The notes: generated from the sequence alone by a model not told the origin. Positions 1 to 6,339 are shown, counted from the first letter of the stretch. The stretch: 11,264 bases of DNA from Thermococcus sp. (GCA_027074805.1 JALTCK010000012.1:1-11264), one strand, 5' to 3'. Translations and numbers: made by a program.

Positions 1-121
1 TTATTTATCTCTAAAAATTTTTGAAAATCTGCGTTTAATATTAATTTTCTTAGACAGTGTACATACTAATACATAGGAAGGGTTTTAACCCTTTTAAATC
101 AAGAGCCCCGGGGGACGTTCA
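1..121. other. A/T-rich intergenic segment upstream of cgi121
   Basis: No coding region is supported here. The left part is A/T-rich and contains a run of five A followed by five T (13-22), which gives a short T-tract on both strands and could end transcription arriving from either side. The right part holds a short inverted repeat (78-93) and the TATA-like box listed separately. The segment turns sharply G/C-rich at about 105-115, just before the gene start. Confidence 0.6.
91..99 (+). promoter_or_regulatory. Candidate TATA box for cgi121
   Basis: CTTTTAAAT at 91-99 is centred about 26 bases before position 121-122. That is the usual archaeal TATA-to-start distance, so the predicted transcript would begin at or next to the GTG at 122, a leaderless or nearly leaderless message. 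A 16-bp inverted repeat (AAGGGTT, TT, AACCCTT; 78-93) covers the upstream BRE position and runs into the box. This is inference from spacing only. Confidence 0.5.
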
Positions 122-526
122 GTGGCTAGAATGGAAGGACTTGTTGTCAAAAGGGTTATGGTCCATGATGTGGAAGGGATCCTCCCCTACTTGGGGGGCC
201 GGATGCAGTTGGTCTCGGGGAATTGTATAGAAGAGGTTCTCTTTGCCGCGTTGCTGAGTGTTAGGGCATTTGAAAGAAAGACCAACCGGGCGAGAACCCT
301 GGGGGGAGAGCTCCTCCTAAGACTTGCCGGCACACACCAAATTAGGGAGGCAATAAAGCTTAGAGGCGCTGGTACTGGCCCCTGTTACCTCGTCGTTTTC
401 GGGTCTGATGAAGAAGCCAGGCGTCTTATTCGAAGGTTTGGTATGGAGAAATTGGAGCCAGAGCACTGCGATGAAGCAAAACTCAAGTCCCTCATGGAGA
501 AAGCGGCCCTTGTAGAGACTCTGTAA
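122..526 (+). CDS. cgi121: KEOPS complex subunit Cgi121
   Basis: The 134-residue product resembles archaeal Cgi121, the small KEOPS subunit. In that family the protein contacts the Bud32 kinase and binds the 3' CCA end of tRNA, helping Kae1 install t6A at position 37 of ANN-decoding tRNAs in the cytoplasm. The recognisable core is at about residues 33-85: a helix beginning GNCIEEVLFAALLSVRAFER, then NRARTLGGELLLRLAGTH and QIREAIKLRGAGTG. This matches the family pattern of an E-L-L helix, a QI-x-x-AI helix and a glycine turn. The length is normal for an archaeal member. Two starts are possible: GTG at 122, which the TATA spacing would make leaderless, and ATG at 131 (residue 4). Neither has a strong ribosome binding site. 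The other KEOPS genes are not in this window, as is common in archaea where these genes are scattered. The next gene lies 64 bp downstream with its own promoter. Confidence 0.85.
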   Translation: MARMEGLVVKRVMVHDVEGILPYLGGRMQLVSGNCIEEVLFAALLSVRAFERKTNRARTLGGELLLRLAGTHQIREAIKLRGAGTGPCYLVVFGSDEEARRLIRRFGMEKLEPEHCDEAKLKSLMEKAALVETL

Positions 527-544
527 CCTCAGGTTCGGGATAGC

Positions 545-553
545 TTTATAAAA
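545..553 (+). promoter_or_regulatory. TATA box and ribosome binding site of the aminotransferase gene
   Basis: TTTATAAAA at 545-553 predicts a transcription start near 575. The ribosome binding site GGTGAT at 581-586 is followed by four bases and ATG at 591. The same site-to-start spacing is seen at tgtA. This favours ATG 591 over the in-frame GTG 582 and ATG 585, which overlap the binding site itself. Confidence 0.65.
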
Positions 554-590
554 GATCCCCAATCAACATTGAGCCGTCAAGGTGATGCTC

Positions 591-1769
591 ATGAAATACC
601 GAAAGAGGAAGTACTTCCTGGCCGGGAGAATAAATCTGATTCAGCGTTCTAAGATAAGGGAACTCTTCGAAAAGGCATCAAAAATGAAGGATGTTATATC
701 CCTGGGCATTGGGGAGCCGGATTTTGAGACCCCCACGGTTATAAAGGAAGCCGCTAAGAGGGCTCTCGATGAAGGATACACCCACTACACACCCAATGCG
801 GGAATTCCAGAGTTCAGGGAGGCTATAGCGGAGTACTATCATGAATCCTATAGTGTTAACGTTGATCCCTCGAACATAATTGTCACCGCCGGCGCATATG
901 AAGCCACTTATCTCGCTTTTCAGTCCCTCCTAGAGGCTGGAGACGACGTTATAATTCCTGATCCGGCTTTTGTGTGCTATGTTGAAGATGCCAAAATAGC
1001 TGAGGCTGGAATCCTCCGCATTCCTCTCAGGGAAGAGAACAAGTTCAGAATCGATCCGGACGAACTCGTTGAAATGATAACAAAACGCACAAGGATGCTC
1101 GTCATGAACTATCCAAACAATCCAACGGGCGCCATCCTTGACAAAAAAAGTGCTAGGGCCATTGGGGAAATAGCGGAGGACTACAACATTTACATCTTAA
1201 GTGACGAGCCCTACGAACATTTCCTGTATGAGGGAGCCAAGCATTATCCTATGATAAAGTACGCTCCGGATAATACAATCCTAGCCAATAGCTTTTCCAA
1301 GACGTTTGCTATGACGGGCTGGCGTTTGGGCTTCACAATTGCTCCTGTCCAGGTTATAAGAGACATGATAAAGCTCCACGCCTACGTCATTGGCAACGTC
1401 ACCTCCTTCGTTCAGATCGCTGGTATAACTGCCCTCCGGGACAAAAGGAGCTGGGAAGCCGTGAGGAAAATGAGGGAAACCTATGACGAGAGGCGCAGGT
1501 TGGTTATAAAGTATCTTTCAAAGATGCCTCACATAACTCCCTTCAGACCCAAGGGGGCGTTTTACATCTGGGTTAAGATAGACCCGGATCTTGGTATGAG
1601 CAGCGAAGACTTCGCCGAGTGGCTCCTCGAGGCCGCAAGGGTCGTCGTCATCCCGGGAACGGCCTTTGGAAAGCACGGTGAGGGTTGGGTGAGGATAAGT
1701 TACGCCACCAAGAAGGAGCAGCTGACAGAGGCTTTGGAGCGCATGCACGCAGCACTTTCAAAGATTTGA
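591..1769 (+). CDS. Class I/II PLP-dependent aminotransferase
   Basis: This 392-residue fold-type I aminotransferase transfers an amino group between an amino acid and a 2-oxoacid in the cytoplasm. The family hallmarks are all present. GIGEPDFETP is near the N-terminus. NNPTG contributes the cofactor-contacting Asn177. SDEPY contributes Asp205, which pairs with the pyridine nitrogen, and Tyr208. SFSKTFAMTGWRLG carries the Schiff-base Lys237. GWVRISYA carries Arg368, which binds the substrate carboxylate. It resembles the aspartate, aromatic and alanine aminotransferase paralogues of Thermococcales, and the exact substrate cannot be read from the motifs. About ten N-terminal residues are strongly basic (MKYRKRKYF) compared with paralogues I know. 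Start ATG 591 is chosen because GGTGAT sits four bases upstream. It follows cgi121 in the same direction but has its own TATA box, and nothing suggests a shared pathway. Confidence 0.92.
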   Translation: MKYRKRKYFLAGRINLIQRSKIRELFEKASKMKDVISLGIGEPDFETPTVIKEAAKRALDEGYTHYTPNAGIPEFREAIAEYYHESYSVNVDPSNIIVTAGAYEATYLAFQSLLEAGDDVIIPDPAFVCYVEDAKIAEAGILRIPLREENKFRIDPDELVEMITKRTRMLVMNYPNNPTGAILDKKSARAIGEIAEDYNIYILSDEPYEHFLYEGAKHYPMIKYAPDNTILANSFSKTFAMTGWRLGFTIAPVQVIRDMIKLHAYVIGNVTSFVQIAGITALRDKRSWEAVRKMRETYDERRRLVIKYLSKMPHITPFRPKGAFYIWVKIDPDLGMSSEDFAEWLLEAARVVVIPGTAFGKHGEGWVRISYATKKEQLTEALERMHAALSKI

Positions 1770-1805
1770 TCATGCTTGAAGGTTGGATTGTAGGCTTCGG
1801 GGGAT

Positions 1806-1833
1806 CCTCTTTATCTTTCATACTATCTTTTTA
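1806..1833 (+). terminator. Candidate T-rich terminator after the aminotransferase
   Basis: About 40 bases after the stop codon there is a pyrimidine-rich stretch ending in five T (1828-1832). A second T5 follows at 1924-1928. Transcription in Thermococcales can stop at short T-tracts without a hairpin, and I see no strong stem directly before either. Weak evidence. Confidence 0.35.
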
Positions 1834-1991
1834 TCAATGCTTGGAGTTTTGTGCAGGCATGTTTCTTACAGAGCCGCACGTGTGGAGGGAAAGTATTCTA
1901 GACGGAACTCCATCCGAGAGGGGTTTTTGTAAATAGATTTGGAAAATAGTTGGAATTATTCCTTCATCCGTTAAGGAGGTTGAACGGGGCT
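1834..1991. other. Non-coding segment with possible folded structure
   Basis: No convincing gene. An outer pairing GGAGTT (1843-1848) with AACTCC (1906-1911) encloses an inner stem, GTGC (1851-1854) with GCAC (1876-1879), which continues past one bulged A as GGC (1856-1858) with GCC (1873-1875). A weaker pairing, CCGTT with AACGG, lies near 1968-1987. The open frames that cross the region have no ribosome binding site and no recognisable family. I looked for box C/D motifs on both strands and saw no convincing pair. Confidence 0.3.
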
Positions 1992-2015
1992 GAAACTTTG
2001 CGCAAGCAAAGTTTC
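1992..2015. repeat. Perfect palindromic hairpin next to tRNA-Val
   Basis: GAAACTTTGC (1992-2001) and its exact reverse complement GCAAAGTTTC (2006-2015) are separated by GCAA, giving a 10-bp stem with a GNRA-type tetraloop when read on the plus strand. The element ends two bases before the encoded CCA of tRNA-Val, so on the minus strand it would be the first thing transcribed after the tRNA. It might be a dispersed genomic repeat, a processing or termination structure, or both. The sequence is direct evidence for the hairpin, and its role is inference. Confidence 0.8.
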
Positions 2016-2017
2016 TG

Positions 2018-2094
2018 TGGTGGGCCCGCGGGGATTCGAACCCCGGACCTCCACCTTGTAAGGGTGGCGTCATAACCGTCTAGACCACGGGCCC
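2018..2094 (-). tRNA. tRNA-Val (anticodon UAC)
   Basis: The reverse strand folds as a complete cloverleaf. The acceptor stem GGGCCCG pairs with CGGGCCC, followed by discriminator A and an encoded CCA (2018-2020). The anticodon stem CCACC/GGTGG encloses the loop CTTACAA with anticodon TAC (plus-strand positions 2058-2060), which reads valine GUA codons. The T stem CGGGG/CCCCG holds the loop TTCGAAT. The D arm has A14, G15, the G18-G19 pair and A21, and its fourth stem position is a T-T mismatch. G15 with C48 in the five-base variable loop fits the Levitt pair modified to archaeosine by the neighbouring TgtA. No intron is present. It lies 38 bp after the tgtA stop codon. Confidence 0.97.
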
Positions 2095-2120
2095 GCCCGA
2101 GATAAGAGAAGGGAGGGACG

Positions 2121-2127
2121 TTATAAA
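2121..2127 (-). promoter_or_regulatory. TATA box for tRNA-Val
   Basis: On the minus strand TTTATAA (2127-2121) lies in an A/T island directly after the tgtA stop codon, in otherwise G/C-rich DNA. A start about 25 bases downstream falls near 2098, leaving a 5' leader of only about four bases before the mature tRNA end at 2094. The tRNA therefore seems to have its own promoter. Confidence 0.6.
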
Positions 2128-2132
2128 ATTTT

Positions 2133-3875
2133 CTACTTCTCAATGCCCCTCCTTACCTTCACGGCTAAGCCGTTCTGAAAGATACTGAGTTCCTCGCCGT
2201 TGAGCAATGTCTGCCCGGTAGCGAGGAGTTCATCACGCTTGTTCACAACCAAAACTTCATCGTAGGGCCTTATCCCTGGGTCGGCGTCTATGACGAACTT
2301 GGCAAAGACGTTCTTGCCTTTCCTCGCGAAGGGTTCAGCCTCTTCGTTGACAATAACTCTCATCTTCGGGAAAGGGAGGACTTCATGGAGCCTCTTTGCT
2401 CCCTCTATTCCGAGGGTTAACAGACCGTCCTCAGCTCTGAAGGTTGCGAGGTGTTTGCCCTTCGCTTTTATCTGTCTCGGCATTCCCGTCTTCCTTGAGA
2501 GCTCGACAAAGGAGTCTTTGAAAGCCTCTCCGCCCCCTTCACCGAACTGGTACTCGGCTATGGCCATGATGTACTCCCTCACATCCCCTTTTCTCGGCTT
2601 CTCTATGGTGAACTCCTCCTCGCCCTCGCTCTGGGCGAAAGGATAACTCAGGCTGAGATACTTTGGAATTTCGCCGAATATGGGGTGGTTTATCATTTCT
2701 GGGAACTTCTGAGCAATGCGTTCGGCTCTTTCCTTGGCTCGGTGAACTATCGGCCAGAGCATGGCTTCTTCGCTAACTTTGAAGAAGGCACTCGCCTTGC
2801 TCACAGGCTCGTTCTTTTCAAGGTAATCTATGTACTCTAACAATCTTTTATAAGCCGAATAGAGCTTTGGATGGCTTCTTGCCCTCTCGTCTACGAGCTC
2901 CCATAGGGTTCCCTCTTTTATTGACTGTTTTACCCGGTTGAGTTCCTCACGGATGACCCACAGGTTGTGTATTGCCAGGAGTCTCGCCCTTTCTTCCTTC
3001 GGCATCTCCCTGAGTTCCTGCGGTGTGTAGCGTGAGCACACCGGGCAGGAGCATGGGAAGTACTCGAGCTCGTCCAGACGTTTAGTCCCTTCAGGCGTTA
3101 GGTAGCGGTCGTCCTTTGCATAGAGTGCGTAACTCGCTGAGTCAAAGAGGTCAACCCCCATCGTGACCGCCAAGGCAAATATCATTGGATGGCCTGCTCC
3201 AAAGAGATGAACTGGTCTGTCTGGTCTCAGGCCAAGCTTTGAGGCTATCACTACATCAACCAAATCGCGATAGCGGTAGCTCTCCATAAGTGGAACTACT
3301 GCGCCGATCGGGTGTATCTCGAAGTTCATATCGCTCAGCTTTTTGGCCGCGTACGTCCTTAGGTCTGGATAGGTGGACCCCTGTACGGCTGCGTTCATTG
3401 CCATTCTCTTTATTTCTGCGGCCTCCTTTGCCCGCTCAAGAGTTATCTCAAGGTCTCGGGCCGCCTTCTCTCTGGGCTCGTCGGGAGGGGTGGGGATGTC
3501 TAGGAAGGTTCCTATGTCAACGCCAATTTCTTCTTGGAATCCGATTATCTCGCGGTTTGTAACCTTAATCTCACCATAGCGCATCAGCTGGAAGGAGCCG
3601 GAATCAACTTCCACGATGCCATCATAGTCGAGGAATCTGTGAATTCCAGACTCAAGAGCTTTCTCTCTGAGTTCGGGTGTCTTGTAGATAATGTACGAGT
3701 TCGTGATTATCATCCCAAAGCCCATCTCCTTCAACTCTTTAGGCGTCACAATAAGTTGCTTTGGATTGACCACGGGCATTATCGCCGGCGTTTCAACTGT
3801 TTTCCCGTTAACGGTCAGTTTTCCAATCCTGCCGGATGCGTCTCTCGCCTTAACCTCGAACCTGAAATCACTCAT
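2133..3875 (-). CDS. tgtA: Archaeosine tRNA-guanine transglycosylase TgtA
   Basis: TgtA exchanges guanine at position 15 in the D loop of archaeal tRNAs for preQ0, the committing step to archaeosine. The 580-residue length matches full-length enzymes of Pyrococcus. The catalytic barrel is N-terminal. It contains VDSGSFQLM, where Asp91 corresponds to the Asp95 described in the P. horikoshii enzyme, and VDLFDSASYALYA, where Asp245 corresponds to its Asp249 nucleophile. The zinc site is CSCPVC (Cys275, Cys277, Cys280) with His303 in AIHNLW. Linker domains follow, and the last 75 or so residues form a PUA domain (MRVIVNEEAEPF to the C-terminus, with a DEVLVVN strand and GQTLL). Start ATG 3875 is chosen because GGTGAG (3885-3880) sits four bases upstream. 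The in-frame GTG at 3884 lies inside that site. The tRNA gene immediately downstream carries the G15 this enzyme would modify. Confidence 0.97.
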   Translation of the reverse strand: MSDFRFEVKARDASGRIGKLTVNGKTVETPAIMPVVNPKQLIVTPKELKEMGFGMIITNSYIIYKTPELREKALESGIHRFLDYDGIVEVDSGSFQLMRYGEIKVTNREIIGFQEEIGVDIGTFLDIPTPPDEPREKAARDLEITLERAKEAAEIKRMAMNAAVQGSTYPDLRTYAAKKLSDMNFEIHPIGAVVPLMESYRYRDLVDVVIASKLGLRPDRPVHLFGAGHPMIFALAVTMGVDLFDSASYALYAKDDRYLTPEGTKRLDELEYFPCSCPVCSRYTPQELREMPKEERARLLAIHNLWVIREELNRVKQSIKEGTLWELVDERARSHPKLYSAYKRLLEYIDYLEKNEPVSKASAFFKVSEEAMLWPIVHRAKERAERIAQKFPEMINHPIFGEIPKYLSLSYPFAQSEGEEEFTIEKPRKGDVREYIMAIAEYQFGEGGGEAFKDSFVELSRKTGMPRQIKAKGKHLATFRAEDGLLTLGIEGAKRLHEVLPFPKMRVIVNEEAEPFARKGKNVFAKFVIDADPGIRPYDEVLVVNKRDELLATGQTLLNGEELSIFQNGLAVKVRRGIEK

Positions 3876-3905
3876 AGTTCTCACCTTGAGAAGTTTTGGT
3901 GCTCT

Positions 3906-3914
3906 TTCTTAAAA
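3906..3914 (-). promoter_or_regulatory. Candidate TATA box for tgtA
   Basis: On the minus strand CTTTTAAG spans the last codons and stop of the upstream pit gene. A start about 26 bases downstream would fall near 3885, giving a leader of roughly ten bases that just includes the GGTGAG site. Co-transcription with pit, whose stop is 33 bp upstream of the tgtA start, is also possible. Confidence 0.4.
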
Positions 3915-4835
3915 GCCTGCCGAGAAGAGCTTTATTAGGAAGAAAGTGAGAACCCCTGCGAAGAGAGGCGCCCTTATCCAGCTTTTTACAATGTCCAGGA
4001 GGAGACTTTTGTTGACTCTCTCTCCCTTGTAAAGGCCAAGACCGCTTATGGCACCGACTATTGCCTGGCCGGAGCTAACGGGGAGCCCGAGGAGGTTTGC
4101 AGAGCTCACCGCTATCGCTGCACCGAACTGGCTGGAGAAGGCGGAAGTTGGTCCAAGGGGTGATATATTCTTTCCTATTGTCATCATGACCTCCCTGCTA
4201 AAGGTAAGGGTTCCGAATGCCATCGTAAGGGCTATGAAGACGTTTGGGTTGCTCAGTGAGGCGCTTTGGGATAGTCCTATGACGTTTCCCAATTCATTCG
4301 TCCCAAGGTTGAAGGCGGAGTACGCAGATGCTAGGAAGACGAGCCATTTCTGAGTGAGTTCGAGGTTTTTGAGTCCCTTTATCCTCCCCAAGAGTGGCTT
4401 GTAGAGCTTGTATACCCCTATCGCTAGGAAAGCAGCGAGAACAGGTGAGAGAACCCACGCCGAAACAATTCTGGCTATTGTGGCCCAGTCCACCGGGAGG
4501 CCGAGGGCTAAGGAGGAACCTACTAAGGCACCTATTATAGATTGGGTGGTGGATATTGGTCGCCCCCAAAGGCTCGCTAGGGTGACGGCGGAGGCTGCGC
4601 TAAAAAGGACTAGGGATATTTGAATGGGAGTCATGCCATCCGCTAACTTGGTTACGGTTCCTGAAACAGCCGAGTGCCCGATAACAGCCCCGATGGTCGT
4701 GAAGACTGCTATCAACAACACGGCCCTTTTGAAGCCAATAACACCTGAACCGACTGCGGTACCAACAGCCTTTGCACTGTCGTTAGCCCCAACTGCCCAT
4801 GCCATAAAGAACGCCGCTGAGAGTGCTTCCATCAT
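3909..4835 (-). CDS. pit: PiT-family inorganic anion (phosphate) transporter
   Basis: This 308-residue, very hydrophobic protein belongs to the PiT family (PF01384), ion-coupled symporters of the cytoplasmic membrane that import phosphate or, in some members, sulfate or thiosulfate. It has about ten hydrophobic segments in two related halves. The N-terminal signature is VGANDSAKAVGTAVGSG (about residues 15-31, Asp19), followed by GRPISTTQSIIGALVG (91-106). The C-terminal copy is FNLGTNELGNVIG (about 175-187), followed by GLPVSSGQAIVGAISG. In the second copy the usual Asp of GAND is Glu181. Four nearly adjacent starts exist: GTG 4844, ATG 4841, ATG 4835 and ATG 4832. ATG 4835 is preferred because GTGAT precedes it by four bases. 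No PhoU-like partner gene is adjacent, and phosphate is the default guess for the substrate. Confidence 0.85.
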   Translation of the reverse strand: MMEALSAAFFMAWAVGANDSAKAVGTAVGSGVIGFKRAVLLIAVFTTIGAVIGHSAVSGTVTKLADGMTPIQISLVLFSAASAVTLASLWGRPISTTQSIIGALVGSSLALGLPVDWATIARIVSAWVLSPVLAAFLAIGVYKLYKPLLGRIKGLKNLELTQKWLVFLASAYSAFNLGTNELGNVIGLSQSASLSNPNVFIALTMAFGTLTFSREVMMTIGKNISPLGPTSAFSSQFGAAIAVSSANLLGLPVSSGQAIVGAISGLGLYKGERVNKSLLLDIVKSWIRAPLFAGVLTFFLIKLFSAGF

Positions 4836-4864
4836 AGGCATCACTATAGTTTACGTGTTTGTCA

Positions 4865-4882
4865 ATAGTCTATATAGTCTAT
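4865..4882 (-). promoter_or_regulatory. pit promoter with a tandem 9-bp repeat over the TATA box
   Basis: The plus strand reads ATAGTCTAT twice in direct tandem (4865-4873 and 4874-4882). On the minus strand the junction forms CTATATAG, a good TATA box, predicting a start near 4847 and a leader of about 12 bases that includes the GTGAT ribosome binding site. The exact duplication could be an operator for a regulator competing with TBP, or could be chance in A/T-rich DNA. Confidence 0.5.
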
Positions 4883-4918
4883 GGAGTGCGGGTTTGTGCA
4901 TCTTAAAAGCTTTTTCCC

Positions 4919-5965
4919 TCATATTTTGCCGGAGAGCTTCGTCCCGTAACCGTAGAGGTGGAGCGAGAGGTAGAAGACTGCCAGAAACCAAAGGATGATC
5001 GGAAAGAGCAGAGCATTCCTGAACTTTCCGCCTTCCACAGCGGTGGACACGAGCATTGTCAGGGCTTCGAAGCCCCACCAGAGTAGAAGGACCCACCAGA
5101 AGTTAGTGAAGAGAAGTAGTGGTGGGAGAAGGACGTCGAGAATGGCTATTACATCCGAGAGGAGCATGAAGCCCCAGTCCTTTGTGAAGCCCCCTCCCAT
5201 CTTTTCTATGTCTCCGAGGATCCAACGCTTCCTCTGGCGCCACAGCTCTCGGAGAGTCCTGGGCATCTCCGTCCATACCCTGGCTTTGGGCGCGTAGACA
5301 ACCTTTCCGAATTCCTTGACGGCTTTGGTTGTCGCATAGTCCTCTACGATATCCTCGACGAAACCGCCTATCTTCTCTAGAGCCTCCCGTTTGAAAGCTG
5401 AGATAGGCCCAGGGGCGAGGCTGAGGTCGTCTAACTCTTTGGCTCTCCTGAACATGGCTATTCTGAGGTGTTCCAAGTCCTGTATGAGTTCGGGAATGCT
5501 CCTCCCCATAACCCTTACCTGTCCACCTACTCCAAGAACTTCCTCTGAGTAAAAGCGTCTTACAAGTTCCCTGAGGGCGTTTCTCTCTAGGAAACTGTCT
5601 GCATCGGTCAGTGCTATTATATCACCGCTGGCGAGCATCAGTCCGGCGTTCAGAGCACCGGCCTTTCCTCTGTGCTCAATCCTTATGACCTTTAGGCGAG
5701 AATCGCTTACAGAGGAAGCTCTCTCGTAGGTCTCGTCTTCGCTGCCGTCGTCAACGACTATCACCTCGAGATTGGTGTAATCCTGCTTCAGAGCGGCATT
5801 TATTGCTCTCAAAATATTTCGTCCCTCGTTGTAGGCAGGGATGATAAGACTGACCTTTGGCTCCCACTCTTTCGTGGGATGGGGCTTCCTTAAGCTCAGA
5901 AGGTAATTGAGGAAGAAGTAGCCGTCCCAGAGAATGATAGGGAGGAGCAAGAGGAGTTGCTTCAT
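4919..5965 (-). CDS. Membrane-bound family 2 glycosyltransferase
   Basis: This 348-residue GT-A glycosyltransferase resembles processive enzymes of the hyaluronan, chitin, cellulose or poly-GlcNAc synthase group, which use a nucleotide sugar to build a polysaccharide at the membrane. An N-terminal hydrophobic segment (about residues 1-24) precedes the catalytic domain. Motifs in order are VSLIIPAYNEG (38-48), VDDGS (71-75), the metal-binding DAD (121-123), the acceptor-site ED (208-209) and QRKRW (244-248, the QxxRW motif of processive enzymes). Two or three membrane segments follow (about 266-300 and 318-340). Sugar and acceptor are unknown. The start is the ATG at 5965. The only binding-site-like sequence is a GTGAG eight bases upstream. 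The pit gene begins 83 bp after its stop. No polymer export, modification or surface-assembly genes are nearby. Confidence 0.87.
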   Translation of the reverse strand: MKQLLLLLPIILWDGYFFLNYLLSLRKPHPTKEWEPKVSLIIPAYNEGRNILRAINAALKQDYTNLEVIVVDDGSEDETYERASSVSDSRLKVIRIEHRGKAGALNAGLMLASGDIIALTDADSFLERNALRELVRRFYSEEVLGVGGQVRVMGRSIPELIQDLEHLRIAMFRRAKELDDLSLAPGPISAFKREALEKIGGFVEDIVEDYATTKAVKEFGKVVYAPKARVWTEMPRTLRELWRQRKRWILGDIEKMGGGFTKDWGFMLLSDVIAILDVLLPPLLLFTNFWWVLLLWWGFEALTMLVSTAVEGGKFRNALLFPIILWFLAVFYLSLHLYGYGTKLSGKI

Positions 5966-5985
5966 GTGTGTAACTCACGGTGGGA

Positions 5986-6017
5986 ATTTTTAAGGATGTC
6001 GTCAACGCCTTTATAAA
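5986..6017 (-). promoter_or_regulatory. Two candidate TATA boxes for the glycosyltransferase
   Basis: On the minus strand TTTATAAA (6017-6010) predicts a start near 5987 and a 22-base leader containing GTGAG. TTAAAAAT (5993-5986) would place the start at or beside the ATG 5965, giving a leaderless message. Sequence alone does not decide between them, and both could be used. Confidence 0.45.
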
Positions 6018-6032
6018 CCTTAGTGAGGGAAA

Positions 6033-6308
6033 TTAGCTGCTTTCTTCAAGCCTATACTTTACCACGTAGCGACCGTGCTCGAAATCGTCCTCCTCCGCCT
6101 TCACAACCTCTACGGGTTCGATCTTGAGGCCAAAATCGAGAGCTTCCCACTTGATATCGTCGAAGTAGTCGTACAAACCGCAGGTAGCGCAGAAGGATCC
6201 CTCAAACTCCACCACAACCTCGTTTTCTTTTGCTTCCACGATTCTTGCCTTGGCCTCACTGCCATGTAGCCTGTTGAACTCCTCAAGCACTCTCTCAAGC
6301 GTCCCCAT
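6033..6308 (-). CDS. Small acidic CxxC protein, function unknown
   Basis: A 91-residue acidic protein that I cannot assign to a named family. It starts with an amphipathic helix (MGTLERVLEEFNRLHG). Two predicted strands follow (AKARIVEAKENEVVVEFEG), then FCATCG with Cys40 and Cys43, an aromatic acidic stretch (LYDYFDDIKWEALDFG), and two further strand-like segments (LKIEPVEVVKA and RYVVKYRLEE). Placing CxxC right after a strand-glycine turn recalls the NifU C-terminal layout, but the similarity is only topological. Metal binding or a redox disulfide are the obvious possibilities. Translation is well supported: GGTGAG (6317-6312) lies three bases before ATG 6308. It is transcribed divergently from the Lhr helicase and in the same direction as the glycosyltransferase 67 bp downstream, which has its own TATA candidates. 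Confidence 0.8.
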   Translation of the reverse strand: MGTLERVLEEFNRLHGSEAKARIVEAKENEVVVEFEGSFCATCGLYDYFDDIKWEALDFGLKIEPVEVVKAEEDDFEHGRYVVKYRLEESS

Positions 6309-6339
6309 CTTCTCACCGATTTAAGTTCTTATCTAGTAC

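Noticed and set aside
317..562. 81-codon minus-strand frame over the end of cgi121
   Set aside because: Antisense to a recognisable Cgi121 core and crossing the aminotransferase promoter.
1772..1936. Possible 54-residue protein after the aminotransferase
   Set aside because: No ribosome binding site, a T-rich candidate terminator inside it, and no family resemblance.
1834..2073. Minus-strand open frame running from inside the tRNA-Val gene
   Set aside because: It begins within the tRNA and crosses the palindrome, so it is an accidental frame.
3534..3938. 134-codon open frame on the plus strand opposite tgtA
   Set aside because: It is antisense to the catalytic domain of TgtA, has no ribosome binding site and no recognisable domain.
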